A stretch of 64,000 nt of DNA from Cubamyces lactineus (Eukaryota > Basidiomycota > Agaricomycetes > Polyporales > Polyporaceae), in NCBI GenBank assembly GCA_022376465.1, contig JACDTU010000005.1:1166001-1230000 (forward strand). The letters run 5' to 3'. Below the pieces are notes generated by a model. It was not told the origin of the DNA. It did not search any database and was given only the letters and a program-made list of their open reading frames with translations. A program made the position numbers and the translations under genes. This document shows, piece by piece, positions 35,601 through 46,273 of this stretch; within the stretch, counting starts at the first letter, position 1, and every line of letters begins with the position of its first letter.

Positions 35601-36263
35601 GATGGCGACCCCTTGATCTAGAGCAGGAGGCGCGTGTGACAGCGTTCCCTCCGTCCAAAAACAATTTCGACAGGGTATGATGCATGATGCAACTTGATAC
35701 GTTGTTCGAGCGATGGATAGAAACGCCACCGGCATCGAAGTGCACCGCCAGAAACAAGGTACACGCCATGCCCTCTGTCATAGTGCCCTCCAACTGATGC
35801 AACACATGAGGTTATGGGGGATATGGATTCTTGAATGCGAAAGCACGGGATCCTTCAACGTCAGGAGCAGTGACTAGCCCTAGGAACCGTCACGACCGGA
35901 TGCGACAGTGCAACTGCAATACGCGGAGTCCGGCCGTACCGTTCCCAAAGACATCATGCCCCTTCGCTCGCTATCGCATCCGTGTTCCAGGCAAGCATAG
36001 CCCCAAGGAAGAGATACAAAGCTTGATTGGTGGTGATCGTAGTACTCACCGCCATAGATCTCGAACGCCGGGGCGTAGAAGAACCTCCGGTTGAGGAGCG
36101 CCTCAAAGCGTGTCTTGTCAAAGGGGTGAGCGGTCTTGTTGACCTGGATGTTCGCCATGTCTGCAGCTGCAGGTCTTGTGCTTGTGTGTTTCCAGCGGGC
36201 GAGACTGCGCAGAGGAGAAGTAAAAGTACAAGAGCGAGCAAGACGAGCAGCACAAAACCTCAT
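32666..36263 (-). CDS. GRS1: Glycyl-tRNA synthetase, cytosolic and probably mitochondrial
   Basis: Charges tRNA-Gly; class II synthetase. Exons 36263-36050, 35202-33858, 33754-33696, 33634-33525, 33416-33323, 33199-33077, 32996-32969 and 32807-32666. From the internal ATG at 36158 the protein has 669 residues (2010 bases). From ATG 36263 it has 704. Motifs: VAGLYDYGPPGSSLQSNIIA, motif 2 (FRNEISPRAGLLRVREFTMA), CVGCADRAAYDLSVHS, motif 3 (SFGLGRILYALLEH), and the anticodon-binding domain (APTKVLIVPLS; GKRYARNDELGTPFGLTIDF; TLRERDTTGQL). A Lys/Asp-rich insert sits after ATAPPKED. The 35-residue extension (MRFCAARLARSCTFTSPLRS, then LARWKHTS) is basic and lacks acidic residues until its end, typical of a mitochondrial presequence. 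Yeast GRS1 likewise makes both forms from one gene. Intron 1 is 847 bases, far longer than the others. Confidence 0.95.
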
Positions 36264-36763
36264 CCACAGCCAAAAGCAGCAGCCTCGCAGCCCAGTGACT
36301 CAAGCAGAGCTGATCAGGATAAACGCGACGCGTGACTCGATTTTACTCAGTCACGTTATCAAGTGTGACTCTCGCGTCCTGCGCTTGGCGCCGATGGCGA
36401 TGAGCGCCTGCGCGATCATTGATTCACTGCTGGCATCTTCAAGCATGACGGTAAGGATCGGCTATAAGAGCCCACTAGTCCTCACTTATACCCCCATCTT
36501 ACTGGCCCGTCTGAATGTTTTGACGAAGTAAAAATGGTTGGAAATAACAAAGGTAAGAATATCACACAGATCATCGTCTGCATCGCCGTGGACACCGGTT
36601 GGGCCCCAAGCGAGCAATCGCGGACCCGTGTCTAGACCTCCGGGCTGCACAACTTGCCAAGGCCACCGTCCTCCACCGGGCTCTCGCAGGCACCCTCCCC
36701 ATCTTTCTCTCTCTGACCGCTTTCTTCTCTTTGCTTTTTCTTCTCGTTCTAGGGGCCGCCGCG
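36264..36763. promoter_or_regulatory. Divergent promoter region, GRS1 / bestrophin-like gene
   Basis: 500 bases between the divergent start codons. A 5' UTR intron of the bestrophin gene may end at the TTCTAG just before GGGGCCGCCGCGATGG. No separate gene seen. Confidence 0.45.
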
Positions 36764-39242
36764 ATGGAGACCTCGTTCATGTACTCTGTCGACCCGTTCT
36801 CTCCGGGCCGTAGCGGCAGCGCGCTCTCCCGCTTCGTCGGTGCGGTCCTGGCGACTGCAGTCATTCGTTGCTGGCCGCTCTTGCTCTTCTTCTCTGCTTG
36901 GGCTACTGCTGTCTCGCTCATCAGCTATAATGTCTACGACCTCGCTATTCAGCCGACGCTGCTCACTGTGTAAGTTTCCCGTTCGATCCATTCCTGCCAG
37001 CTGGGACTCGGGGCTGCCATAGCGTACGATCTCCCATTTACTTCCGATGATCTCGATCATTGCGCAGACACCATGTCAGGTCTTGCGACTAGTCTGGGAT
37101 TGCTTACTGAATGGGGCTCTCCATAGCATCGGTACCGTGCTCGGTTTCGTCATTTCCTACCGGACGACAGCCAGTTTCGAACGCTACAATGAGGGAAGGC
37201 GTCTCTGGTCGCAAATCATTCTTGGCAGTCGGACATTAGCCCGGACCATCTGGTTTCATGTTCCTGGTATATTATGCACTACGCCGCGTAGGCGGCCAGG
37301 AGATGACTGACACTGCGTGTAGAAACCATGCCTACTGCGAAGGATGACCCTTCTACGCTAGAGCAGCGTAAAGCCAGGACGCTTATCGAGAAGAAGACGG
37401 TCATTAACCTCATCGAGGCGTTCGCTGTCGCCGTCAAGCACTATCTGCGTGGCGAAGAGGGCGTGTATTACGTCGACCTGTACCACCTCGTCAAGTTCCT
37501 GCCTTCATATGCGCTACCGGCCGGCTTGCCATCCGTGGTGGACGTCACCTCCATCGACGGCGTGTCTACACGCTCGCCTCTGCGTGCGCGTGGCGACAGT
37601 AACGCGGCAGACCTGACCTCCTTGCGTGAGGAGGTCACCTCGCTCGACATCCCTGCATCCCCAACTATGCCAACGTCGCCTAACAGCCAGCTCCCCTTTC
37701 CTGCCACCGCTACGACCCCGAGGAAAGTAAGCCACGTCAAGGTGGACATCCCCCCACGGACGTCGATGAATGGACGCGGGCGCTCGCACGATAAGGAGAA
37801 ACAAACAGACAAGGGCTCCACCTATTCCGGCATCTCGGGTACGCAGGACGAGAACTTCTTGCTCCCTGCACGCATGCCCCCGAAATACCACCTGTTCGAT
37901 CTGTTCCCCTTTTCGCTTTTGGTACACGCCTTGACTAAGCGCGGCAAGGATGTCAAGGTTAGAAAGAACTCGTGCATTTCCTGTCTAGACGCGACGTGAT
38001 GAGAGCTATGTGTGATAGGGAAGGAAGGCTGCCCGGATCCGTGCTAAGCTTCGGAGCAAGACGGTGACCCACAACCTTCCGCTCGAGATCTCTCTGTACC
38101 TCGTGAGTGCATTCCAGATGTCTTCCCTCTCGCTCTTCGTCATTGCTGACGCATCTTAGAGTTCGTACATCGCGGCCCTGCAAGATCGTGGCGCGGTCCC
38201 GCCCCCGACAGCTAGTAGGTTTCATAGAACCCTTGATGAGAAGGCGATCCTGACATAGCGTGCAGCCAACTTGTTGAACGCCTTGAATCAGCTGGTCGAT
38301 GCGCTGACTGGTCTTGAGCGTATCCTGACCACGCCCATTCCCTTCTCGTAAGTTCTTCGACGATGAAACTGAATCTGTCGACGTCCAGCGGTTTACCGGG
38401 TCCGATTTAGGTATCGGGTTCAACTATGGAGCGTCACCGTTCTTTACTGCCTGCTCCTGGTACAATAGCCACACCCCTATCAACCGAGAACTACGATACT
38501 GACACCCCGGTCCAGCCCTTCCAGATCTGGTCAGCGTTGAAATGGCTCACCATCCCGGCCACTTGTCTATTAGTACGTCATGCCGCCGCTTCTGTCCCAT
38601 TCTCCCCGAGAACTGCGAGCTCATTTCCATGCGTTTGCCGCCGATAGAGTTTCATATTCTTCGGGTTCCTGGTCGCCGGCGAGGAGATTGAGAGTAAGCG
38701 TCCCCCTACACCGCAGATCTCGCATTTCATTTGATCGAGTGCTCATTCGCTGTCCGTTCTGCTCTCGCGTCCTGTTCGTCACTGTAGATCCGTTTGGTAA
38801 GTGACCTCTCTTACGTCTGCATCAGCCAATGCTCGGCCGCTGACGATGACATCGACGCGACGCGATCTAGGATACGACAAGAACGATCTGGTACGCTTCT
38901 GTCGGCTGCACGCCCACCATGCGGGCCCGTCCTCATGGCCTCGTTTGCTGACCTTCGTTCTCCCTTCACACAGAACTTGGACCACTTCACGCACAACATC
39001 ATCCGTGAGTCACTGCTGCCCCTCCCGCCGGACCCGCTCTACCCCCTTCGCAGTGCTGACGCTCGCACTCGACTGCAGGTAACGAACTTCGAGCGATCAC
39101 TGCGCTGCCCGCGCCGCACGTCGAGAGCTGGGCATTCTCGCAGTTCAACGACCAGATCTTCAGCACCGACGAGCGCGCCGCGCCCGATGAGTGGATGCAG
39201 CGCGGGCTCGGGAGAATCCAGACCGCGCTCGCGACTATTTGA
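36764..39242 (+). CDS. Bestrophin-like (UPF0187) anion channel
   Basis: Thirteen exons: 36764-36969, 37127-37266, 37323-37957, 38019-38102, 38160-38214, 38266-38347, 38411-38459, 38516-38572, 38648-38693, 38788-38796, 38871-38890, 38974-39004 and 39079-39242, giving 525 residues. Visible family signatures: two N-terminal helices, then GFVISYRTTASFERYNEGRR (the S-x-ERY-x-EGRRLW hallmark), and PLEISLYLSSYIAAL. A cluster around LTTPIPFSYRVQL follows, with FIFFGFLVAGEEIENPFGYD, where the G-E-E-I-E-N-P-F-G stretch is the conserved gate/calcium-clasp-like region. NLDHFTHNII closes the domain. About 120 low-complexity residues are inserted after the third segment, as in other fungal members. Exon 10 is only 9 bases, finishing the N of NPFG. 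Probably an anion channel of an internal or plasma membrane; location not shown. Confidence 0.9.
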
Positions 39243-40910
39243 AGTCGCGTGCGCATCGATTTCCCCGATGGTGGACTTCGGTACGCCGTTATGGGCTTTT
39301 GCGGCTACGTTGATTGCGGCTGCAGTCACGAAGGCTTGCCTAACTCAGCCTGGGACGACCAAAACATACCCGCGCGGTATATACCTTGCACTCTTGCACG
39401 GACGGACGGGTGCTGTGGGTTTTCGTGGACGTTGTACAGGCGCTCTCGCGCGTGCTGTCATTTGTTTTCTTTCTTCTGCTTCTATCTCATGTTTACACCA
39501 CTTTGCACCGTATTTGGATTAGATCTAACGTATAGACTCGCATATAGGGATCCGGACTTCCTCTCCTTCATGGCACATATTTAGATGATCTGCAAGCTTC
39601 CGCACCCGCATTCGTTCGCACTATCTATACTGGCATCCCTGCACGTCTCGTTGTAATCAGCACATCTCGTCTGTCGACACATTATCAACCTGTGCGCCTC
39701 TTGCTCGCTATCGGTCACTCCGCCCGCCTTGATTTCACTTCTGGTAGCGTCCCTTTGTTCTGTCGTCACTCGCTTTTGTCGGCTTGCAGGCTTGGGCCGC
39801 AAGTCCACAACCGCGTTCACAGAGTGGTGTGTGACGCGGCCATGTGATCGCGATTGAACTTCCGTAATGAAGTAGGCGCCCATTGTGGCTGAGCTGTGTT
39901 CCGCTTGTGGCAGCGTTCACTACAGCTGCTTTGTTGACCCGCCCATTTTGAACCGTTCTTTCTTCTCTCCTCCATCGCTGGTGCACTCGTAGCCACTCTA
40001 TGCATGCATGCTGTAGTGGAAGCCTGCTGCCAGACCTGCCTGTGTCAAGTCTGGCAGCTGTTGTCACTGCCTGTGGCTAAGAGATGCCGCAGCATTGTTC
40101 CAGTGCTCTCGCGACTTTGTGCTGCAGCAGGTGAGTTCGAGTCATCCTGGAAATGCTTGCTATTGTCTGAATCTAATACTGCATGGCCCTGAATTGTCGA
40201 CCTCCGAGGCTGGAGCATGTTCACGGTAAGTAGTTTGAGAGGAAGGTAGGTGCTCGATGTCAGGCATACCATCATAGCTCGGAACGATATGCTGGATAGC
40301 GTGCTGACTGTACTGAAGCTCCTAGTATCTGTGCACCCAGTAGGAGCAGCCACTGATCCTGTCCGATACAGCGAGCTATGTGGTCTTAGCTTGCTCCTCA
40401 GCTTGGCTTGTGTCTAAACGTCTTGGAAAGGCTCGCTCCTATGCGGCTATTACTCTACGATCTGGAACTTGGGATTGTGTCATAATTGAGGAAATGCGCT
40501 TGGAGTATCGGACTATAATGTCATAGGTGGGTGAATTATTCGGATGATCGCACAGGTTGGTTCCGCGCTTGCGCTTTGTCCACTAGCTGCCTATTCCGAC
40601 ATTCCTCTAGGCTGATAGCAGCGGCACGTCGGTGTGGACGCAGCCTTCAATACGGCTACGTACACCTGACACAGCAGTTGCGCAGGTTTTGTCGGGGTAG
40701 ACGAGTCAGGATCTACAGAGGCTGCGGAGCCCAAGTTTCCATATCCGCCTATGCTGGCTACACGTGCTATGGCGTCGAGTAGAGGCTTGGTAAGCGCCGG
40801 AAGCTATGCTGTTGACTCGGCGGATCTGGATGGCTTCTTAATCTTGCGCACGACCGCCACGCTCCCTTCAATCCTTTTCCTTTCTGCCCGCCATACCACG
40901 CTCTGTATTT
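39243..40910. other. Intergenic region with a perfect hairpin
   Basis: About 1.7 kb holding the bestrophin 3' UTR and the promoter of the NYN gene. A perfect 10-base inverted repeat (GCTGCCAGAC, 40026-40035; GTCTGGCAGC, 40049-40058; loop 13) stands out. No gene recognised. Confidence 0.45.
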
Positions 40911-42854
40911 ATGACCCAATCTGTAACAGAATCCTCCATCTCCCCCTCGCCGTTCAGCCCCTTCTCGACGTACTCGGTCGCCAGCGGGGTCACCTCTGAT
41001 GGTGAGATCGCACACGTTCCTCGACGTTCTCTGCGCAGCTTTAACCGCAAGCCCGCCTCAGACGCACCGGACTTGGGCGCATTCACCACCGTCTTCCGTG
41101 CTCTGAACACCTTCAACCCCCGCGTGCAGCCCAACGGCGCGAACGTGCGCAGTGCTACACCCACATCCTCCTTCGCGCTCTCTCAGTCGGACGACTCCGA
41201 TCCCGTCCAAGGCCCATCCGGATGGGCGACTAGACGACCAACAGCCTATCTGACAACATCTCTGCCTGGCAGCCCCGCTCGTGGACGTTCCGTCCAACAA
41301 AGCGAATCTGATGCAACTGCATCCGACTACGACGATGGTACCGAACTCGAGGTTCCTATAGAAGACGAGAACACGATGGATCGTCCGTCTCTAGGGTATC
41401 TGGACTCTGCTCTGACCTTCCTTGCTGCTGAACGAGAGAAGCTTGCCGCTAGGAGAGAGCTGCGCGGGAACAGTTCAACAACGTCGGACAGCGCCTCACC
41501 TTATGTGATCCCCTCTTCATCTCGCCGCAAGCGGCGACGCAAGCGCAACCGTTCAACGCAAGATACCCGGAGAACTGCCTTGAATCACGGCCCAGAGACG
41601 GAAGCAACCGCTGGCGGGGCTGCTGATGCTGTCGACGAGGCGAGCGCTGATAACGAAGATGGTGATACCTCCTCTTCCTCTGTTGATGTCTCTTCCTCCT
41701 CTGCCAATTACAAGACCACACCCGCCACGCCTGCCATACTTCGCAAGGAGAAGCACAAGCAGCGCACGGACGCTGATCAGAACCCCCGACTGCACCACAG
41801 CAAATCTACGCCAACCCTCAAGCCCAATCCCACTCGTCATGTCATGACCAAATCCTTTGATGCCCGGACGATCCAACTGCGCACCCTAGCCCACAAACTC
41901 AGATTTCTGTTCCCTTCGGACGCGAACGCCCTCTCCGCTATACTATCACGAGACTTCACTTCCTCTCTAACTTATGCCGATCCCCGTGGACCTGTACCTC
42001 AATCTCAAGACACCCTCATCCATGTATTCATCGATCAGTGCGTCCCATTTTCATTCATTTCCCCCTCACTGCACCCGCTCATGCCAGTGTCCTCTAGCTC
42101 TAATATTCTCATCGGATTCATTACCTACGTGCGAAAGCACCTACAGCACGTCGTGCGCAAGTTCAAGCAGACGCACCTATCCCACGCGGCACTCGCGCTA
42201 GTGCTGGAGCGTGGCCGCCCTGTCACACGCCGTGTGCTTGTCACATCCTCCCCTCTTTATCAATCCATGCACTCCGCCGAGGAGCTTGGATACGAAGTGC
42301 GCATCTACGCCCGCGTCCCGGACACCGGCGACGGCGCAGACCGCCAGCGACACTCCCGCACTGAGAGCGCCAGCGGCAAGCTTACTGAGGCTGGTCCATC
42401 GCGGGCCCGCAGCCGCGCCCGTACGTATACCCGTGGACATGCTCAGAAGGCCTCTATTGGCGGCGGTGGTGGTACTACCGGGAACTCGACATCGACAGAC
42501 TCGGACAGCACCGGTGCGAATCGGGTGCGGTACCGAGAGCAAGGCGTGGACGAGCTGCTGCAGCTCAAGCTGCACCAGGCGATCGCGGCCGTCGACACCG
42601 TGCCGCCGGGCGGGACGATCGTGCTCGCGACGGGGGACGGGAACGTCGGGCAGTTCAACGAGGACGGCTTCCTCGGGTGCGTGCGCACGGCGCTCAAGAA
42701 GGGCTGGCGCGTGGAGCTGTACGCGTGGGAGGGCGGGCTGAGCCGCGCGTGGATGCGCGAGTTTGGCGAGGAGGAGGGCTTCAAGATACACATGCTCGAC
42801 GCGTTCGCGACGGACCTGCTGGAGATCCCGGATGGCGTTCCTGGGGGGCACTGA
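40911..42854 (+). CDS. NYN-domain (PIN-like ribonuclease fold) protein
   Basis: Two exons, 40911-42037 and 42098-42854, give 627 residues. Residues 1-345 are Ser/Thr/Pro-rich and disordered, with a basic RRKRRRKRNR cluster resembling a nuclear signal. The NYN domain begins at LIHVFIDHSNILIGF, where the first catalytic Asp and the D-x-S-N signature are formed by splicing. It continues VTRRVLVTSSPLYQSM and YEVRIYARVPD. After a disordered insert it resumes with GVDELLQLKLHQAI, IVLATGDGNVGQFNEDGF (second acidic cluster) and WRVELYAWEGGLSRAW, and ends near FKIHMLDAFATDLLEI. NYN domains are metal-dependent RNases; substrate unknown. The 60-base intron is a multiple of three without stops, so retention would insert 20 residues into the active site. 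Confidence 0.85.
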   Translation: MTQSVTESSISPSPFSPFSTYSVASGVTSDGEIAHVPRRSLRSFNRKPASDAPDLGAFTTVFRALNTFNPRVQPNGANVRSATPTSSFALSQSDDSDPVQGPSGWATRRPTAYLTTSLPGSPARGRSVQQSESDATASDYDDGTELEVPIEDENTMDRPSLGYLDSALTFLAAEREKLAARRELRGNSSTTSDSASPYVIPSSSRRKRRRKRNRSTQDTRRTALNHGPETEATAGGAADAVDEASADNEDGDTSSSSVDVSSSSANYKTTPATPAILRKEKHKQRTDADQNPRLHHSKSTPTLKPNPTRHVMTKSFDARTIQLRTLAHKLRFLFPSDANALSAILSRDFTSSLTYADPRGPVPQSQDTLIHVFIDQCVPFSFISPSLHPLMPVSSSSNILIGFITYVRKHLQHVVRKFKQTHLSHAALALVLERGRPVTRRVLVTSSPLYQSMHSAEELGYEVRIYARVPDTGDGADRQRHSRTESASGKLTEAGPSRARSRARTYTRGHAQKASIGGGGGTTGNSTSTDSDSTGANRVRYREQGVDELLQLKLHQAIAAVDTVPPGGTIVLATGDGNVGQFNEDGFLGCVRTALKKGWRVELYAWEGGLSRAWMREFGEEEGFKIHMLDAFATDLLEIPDGVPGGH

Positions 42855-44078
42855 GCACCGGCGTTATGCTTTGAGCCGGACGTGCGCCTTCTGTTGTGGA
42901 GGGAGAGGGGAGGGAGATCGTGGTGAGTACTCTGAGTGGACTTGGAGAGACCATATGGGGGGAGAGTTGACTGGGGACGGTGATTTGTGTTGTGTACGAT
43001 AACTGACTGTGTGACATAAGAAGTATTGGTATCTCTTGGCCTTGTCGTTGTATGTGAACCCCATCGTGTAGTGTAATAAAGTACGAGCATTTGGAACCTC
43101 CGGTCTGCCATGGTCGCCCTATGAAGCTGTTGAGCTGCTGCTGAGTTGTCGGACAAATATAACGTATCGGCCGCGATGTCATACAACAACGTCCATCGTT
43201 TGAATTTACAGCACGACAAACGCGTACACAGTTACACAACGCAGTTCGCAAACTTGAACAATTGTTACACATACAACCTCGAGATACAACCCGTAAACCC
43301 GCGCAGCCCCTCCCTCGCCCGCAGCCCCCGCTCCTTCATCTGCGTCATCATTGCAAAGCTACATCGTGGAATAATTCGTTGGGAAGTTGTGAGCATTTGA
43401 GCTATGAGAGTTGAATGGCAATCCGTGCGGAGCGGTCATGAACATTGTGCTGGGAAGCGTGCACGGACATAGCATGGCCTGTGTGTGTTCAGGACAGGCC
43501 ACACCGCAGCACGCGCACACTCCCCCGACCGCTACGCCTGACTCCCGAGAGGCCTGGAAAAAAGTTGGTTTTGTGAAGTTATAGTTCCGTAAGCGCAGAG
43601 AGACAATACAAGGCATCGGCATCGGCAGCGACCGGTCGCCAGAGAAGTGTTCGAGCAGAGAGAGCAGAAAAACAGTTGCATGTCGGAGAAAAGAGAGAGG
43701 ACAATAGGGACGCCGTCGCGGGCCCACACAGCCAAGACGACGGCCGCCCGTGCAGCTGACCTCCGCAGTCGAGTTGGGGGTCCTGTTGAGTCGTGAATCG
43801 TGAAAAACCTTCCGCTCCCCGCGCATATTCGAACAGACAACAGGGCGCCTTCGAACGGCGGTGGTGAAACGCGTCCAGCACGCCAGTCCCGCGCAGACCA
43901 AGACCCCAGCCGATGTCTTCGAGTGCGCACATCGTCATCGTTACCGCACATCTTCCACGTTCGCTTCCGCCGTAGCCTGTCGGCGTCGTGTGTGTGTCCA
44001 ACCAATTCATCGCCACGCACCGCATCTATTAGCACTACCGACCTCTCCCACCACGACACACGACGCAAGACGGGTTGC
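42855..44078. other. Convergent 3' region
   Basis: About 1.2 kb between the converging NYN gene and the 44-46 kb gene, containing both 3' UTRs. Open frames here are overlapping and unconvincing. Confidence 0.45.
43075..43080 (+). terminator. Poly(A) signal AATAAA after the NYN gene
   Basis: Consensus AATAAA about 220 bases past the stop codon, in GTGTAATAAAGTACG. Confidence 0.5.
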
Positions 44079-45973
44079 CTACAGCTCCATGGGCACGGTC
44101 GAACCGTGTGCGGACGACGAGGACATAGGCGGGGCCGGTGCGTCCGCAAGCCCGTCGCCAGCGACCTGCCCAAGCTTCAGAAATGCATCGTACAGCGCCG
44201 GTACGACGAACGGCTGGCGACATTCGCGGGTAACGTCCTCCAGCTCCGAACGACGCAGGCGTTCGGCGCGCAGAGTTGCTTCAGCAAGCTTGCGCGCATC
44301 CTGCTCCTGTGCGAGCTGCTTGCGCAGAGCTGTCCGTGGTTGGTCATTGACAAAGGGCGGGAATGTAGGCACGTAAGGCATGCATGGCAGTTGACATGCA
44401 GGCATGATCCAATGCACAGGGCGAATGCAAGCGAAGATGGAGATATGCAACGAAGCAGGGGTCACGACTGGCACTCGACATCACTCGAACAGACATCACG
44501 CACCGAGAATCTCAGCCTCAAGCTCCCGCATCTTCAGCAAATCTGGCCCGCCGCCCGAGTTGCCTCCAGTCATACTCGGCGGCGTCGCGTCCTCAGGGCC
44601 AAGTGGAATCTGCTGACCAGCAGCCCGCAGCTCCGCGGCAGTGCTACGCCCACGGGCCTGCAGGGCGGTTATTTCACGTCGAATGTCCCATAGCTCCCGC
44701 AAAGTCGGCACGCGTGGCGTAGTCGAAGAGCTAGTGCTGGAGCCATGAGTGGCCGCAGTACTCGCAGGCTGAACATGCGATGATGTGGACAGAGAAGACG
44801 TCCCAGCCATAGCGTTGGCACCAGACGAAAAGGAAGGTGGCATAGCAGCAGCGCTACTTGCTGGGTGGTACTGATCCTGTGGGGGAGGCTGCCTGCTCTG
44901 CACCAATGCTTGCACACTGGCGCTCTTCACACCCGCTTTCTCTAGCAGTGCCTGCAGATTGGGGATCTGCGGCTGCGGTGGCGGGTTTGACAGTGGCTGG
45001 CGCAGTAGCATGCTCAGCTCCGTGGCAGACGCAGGCTCCGCCTTGACCGGTGGGGCCTAGAGTGAGATCATGAGTACAGCAGCGAGCTTCCGACACTGAA
45101 CGACATACGGGAGAGATAGACGTCGGTGTGGTCTTCTGCAAGAGAGACTGGAACGCAGAGGATTGGCTGAGTTGCAGCAGTGTTTGCTGCGTGGTATCAA
45201 TCATGCTAGAAGACCCGTCGCTTCCACCCGCAACAGGCGAGCGGCTTGCGTGGAGCAAGTTGGGATCCTTGTAGTCCATGTCGTAGGTCGATGGGCCAGG
45301 AGGATCGATGACCATCCTGTGTCCAAGTGGCGAGACAGCATGTCGGGCCTGGGAGATCGTTGTGGGATATTTGGGCGCCTTCCCGTATTGTTGTTGCGGT
45401 TTGTAAGCGGGGTTCTGATACGGCGGCGGGGCCTGATATTCGGGCTGTTTATTGTACGTCTTCGGCTTGTACGGCTTCTGGGACAGGTTGGTCGAGTGCA
45501 TCACACCACTGGAATACAAGGGTCAGAGGGAGGGCCAAACAACTGACCTTAGAAGACGGGTAGGCCAACGTACTCTTCGTTCAGTGAAATGTACCGACTT
45601 GAGCAATATTAGACGTGCTGCGGCAGACTTTCGTGAACGAGAGCTCACATAGACCTGTCAATGAGGGTAGATGCCTCTGCCTTGGCTCTCATGAATGCAT
45701 TCTGTATAGTGCGATGCAAGTCCTGAGGTATGCGGTATGTTGTCAGTATCGGTGAAGAGCAGCCACGAAAGAGAGACGTACGCTCTCTCGTTCAGCATAA
45801 TATACACAGAGCATGAAGCCCGACTTCTCAATGGGCTTCTGCTCATGGGGAACAGGAAACCCGAAGAAGGCCAAGTCATCGATGAGGCCCTTGGTGTACT
45901 CCGGGGCCTGGTCCTCGCGAAGGAGAATGCGAGCACGATCACCGACGTACTGTACTCGCACGACGAGTTTCAT
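44079..45973 (-). CDS. Unrecognised 489-residue protein with coiled-coil C-terminus
   Basis: Minus-strand exons 45973-45782, 45722-45649, 45508-45109, 45056-44504 and 44329-44079 total 1470 bases exactly. The N-terminal 100 residues form a compact, probably folded domain: MKLVVRVQYVGDRARILLRE, YTKGLIDDLAFFGFPVPHEQ, EKSGFMLCVYYAERE and HRTIQNAFMRAKAEASTLID. The middle is Tyr/Pro/Gln-rich then Ser/Pro-rich and disordered. Near the C-terminus are a helix (PTLRELWDIRREITALQARG) and a heptad coiled coil formed across the last intron (MRELEAEILALRKQLAQEQD, then LAEATLRAERLRRSELEDVT). A conserved-looking end follows (RQPFVVPALYDAFLKLG). I do not recognise it; a scaffold or adaptor role is only a guess. 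It is divergent from ORC5, 300 bases between starts. Confidence 0.8.
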
Positions 45974-46273
45974 GCGCAGAGCCAGCTTGTAAGATTGCTT
46001 GAGGGGGGGAGTAGTTTGGTAGCTTGCTGGTCGAGGATGAGGATGGATAAGGAGATAGCAGGAGATGATGGTGGTCGAAAACAAAGGAACGTCCGAGCCT
46101 GGCGCTGTATGCCTCTCTTTGGAAAAAACAATGTCGTCGTCGGCGGGGCGCTCGATCGGCGAAATGCGATCGATCTTGTGACCCGAGCTCATGTGAGCGT
46201 GACACATTACATTTCGCCACAACGCGCACCTCGACGCGTCCCGTTCTGCTTCCGTCTCTTGCTCTCGTCCGCC
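45974..46273. promoter_or_regulatory. Bidirectional promoter, 44-46 kb gene / ORC5
   Basis: 300 bases separate the two divergent ATGs. No specific motif is asserted. Confidence 0.5.

Noticed and set aside
36136..36531. Plus-strand frame over the glycyl-tRNA synthetase first exon
   Set aside because: Antisense shadow of the real exon and its promoter.
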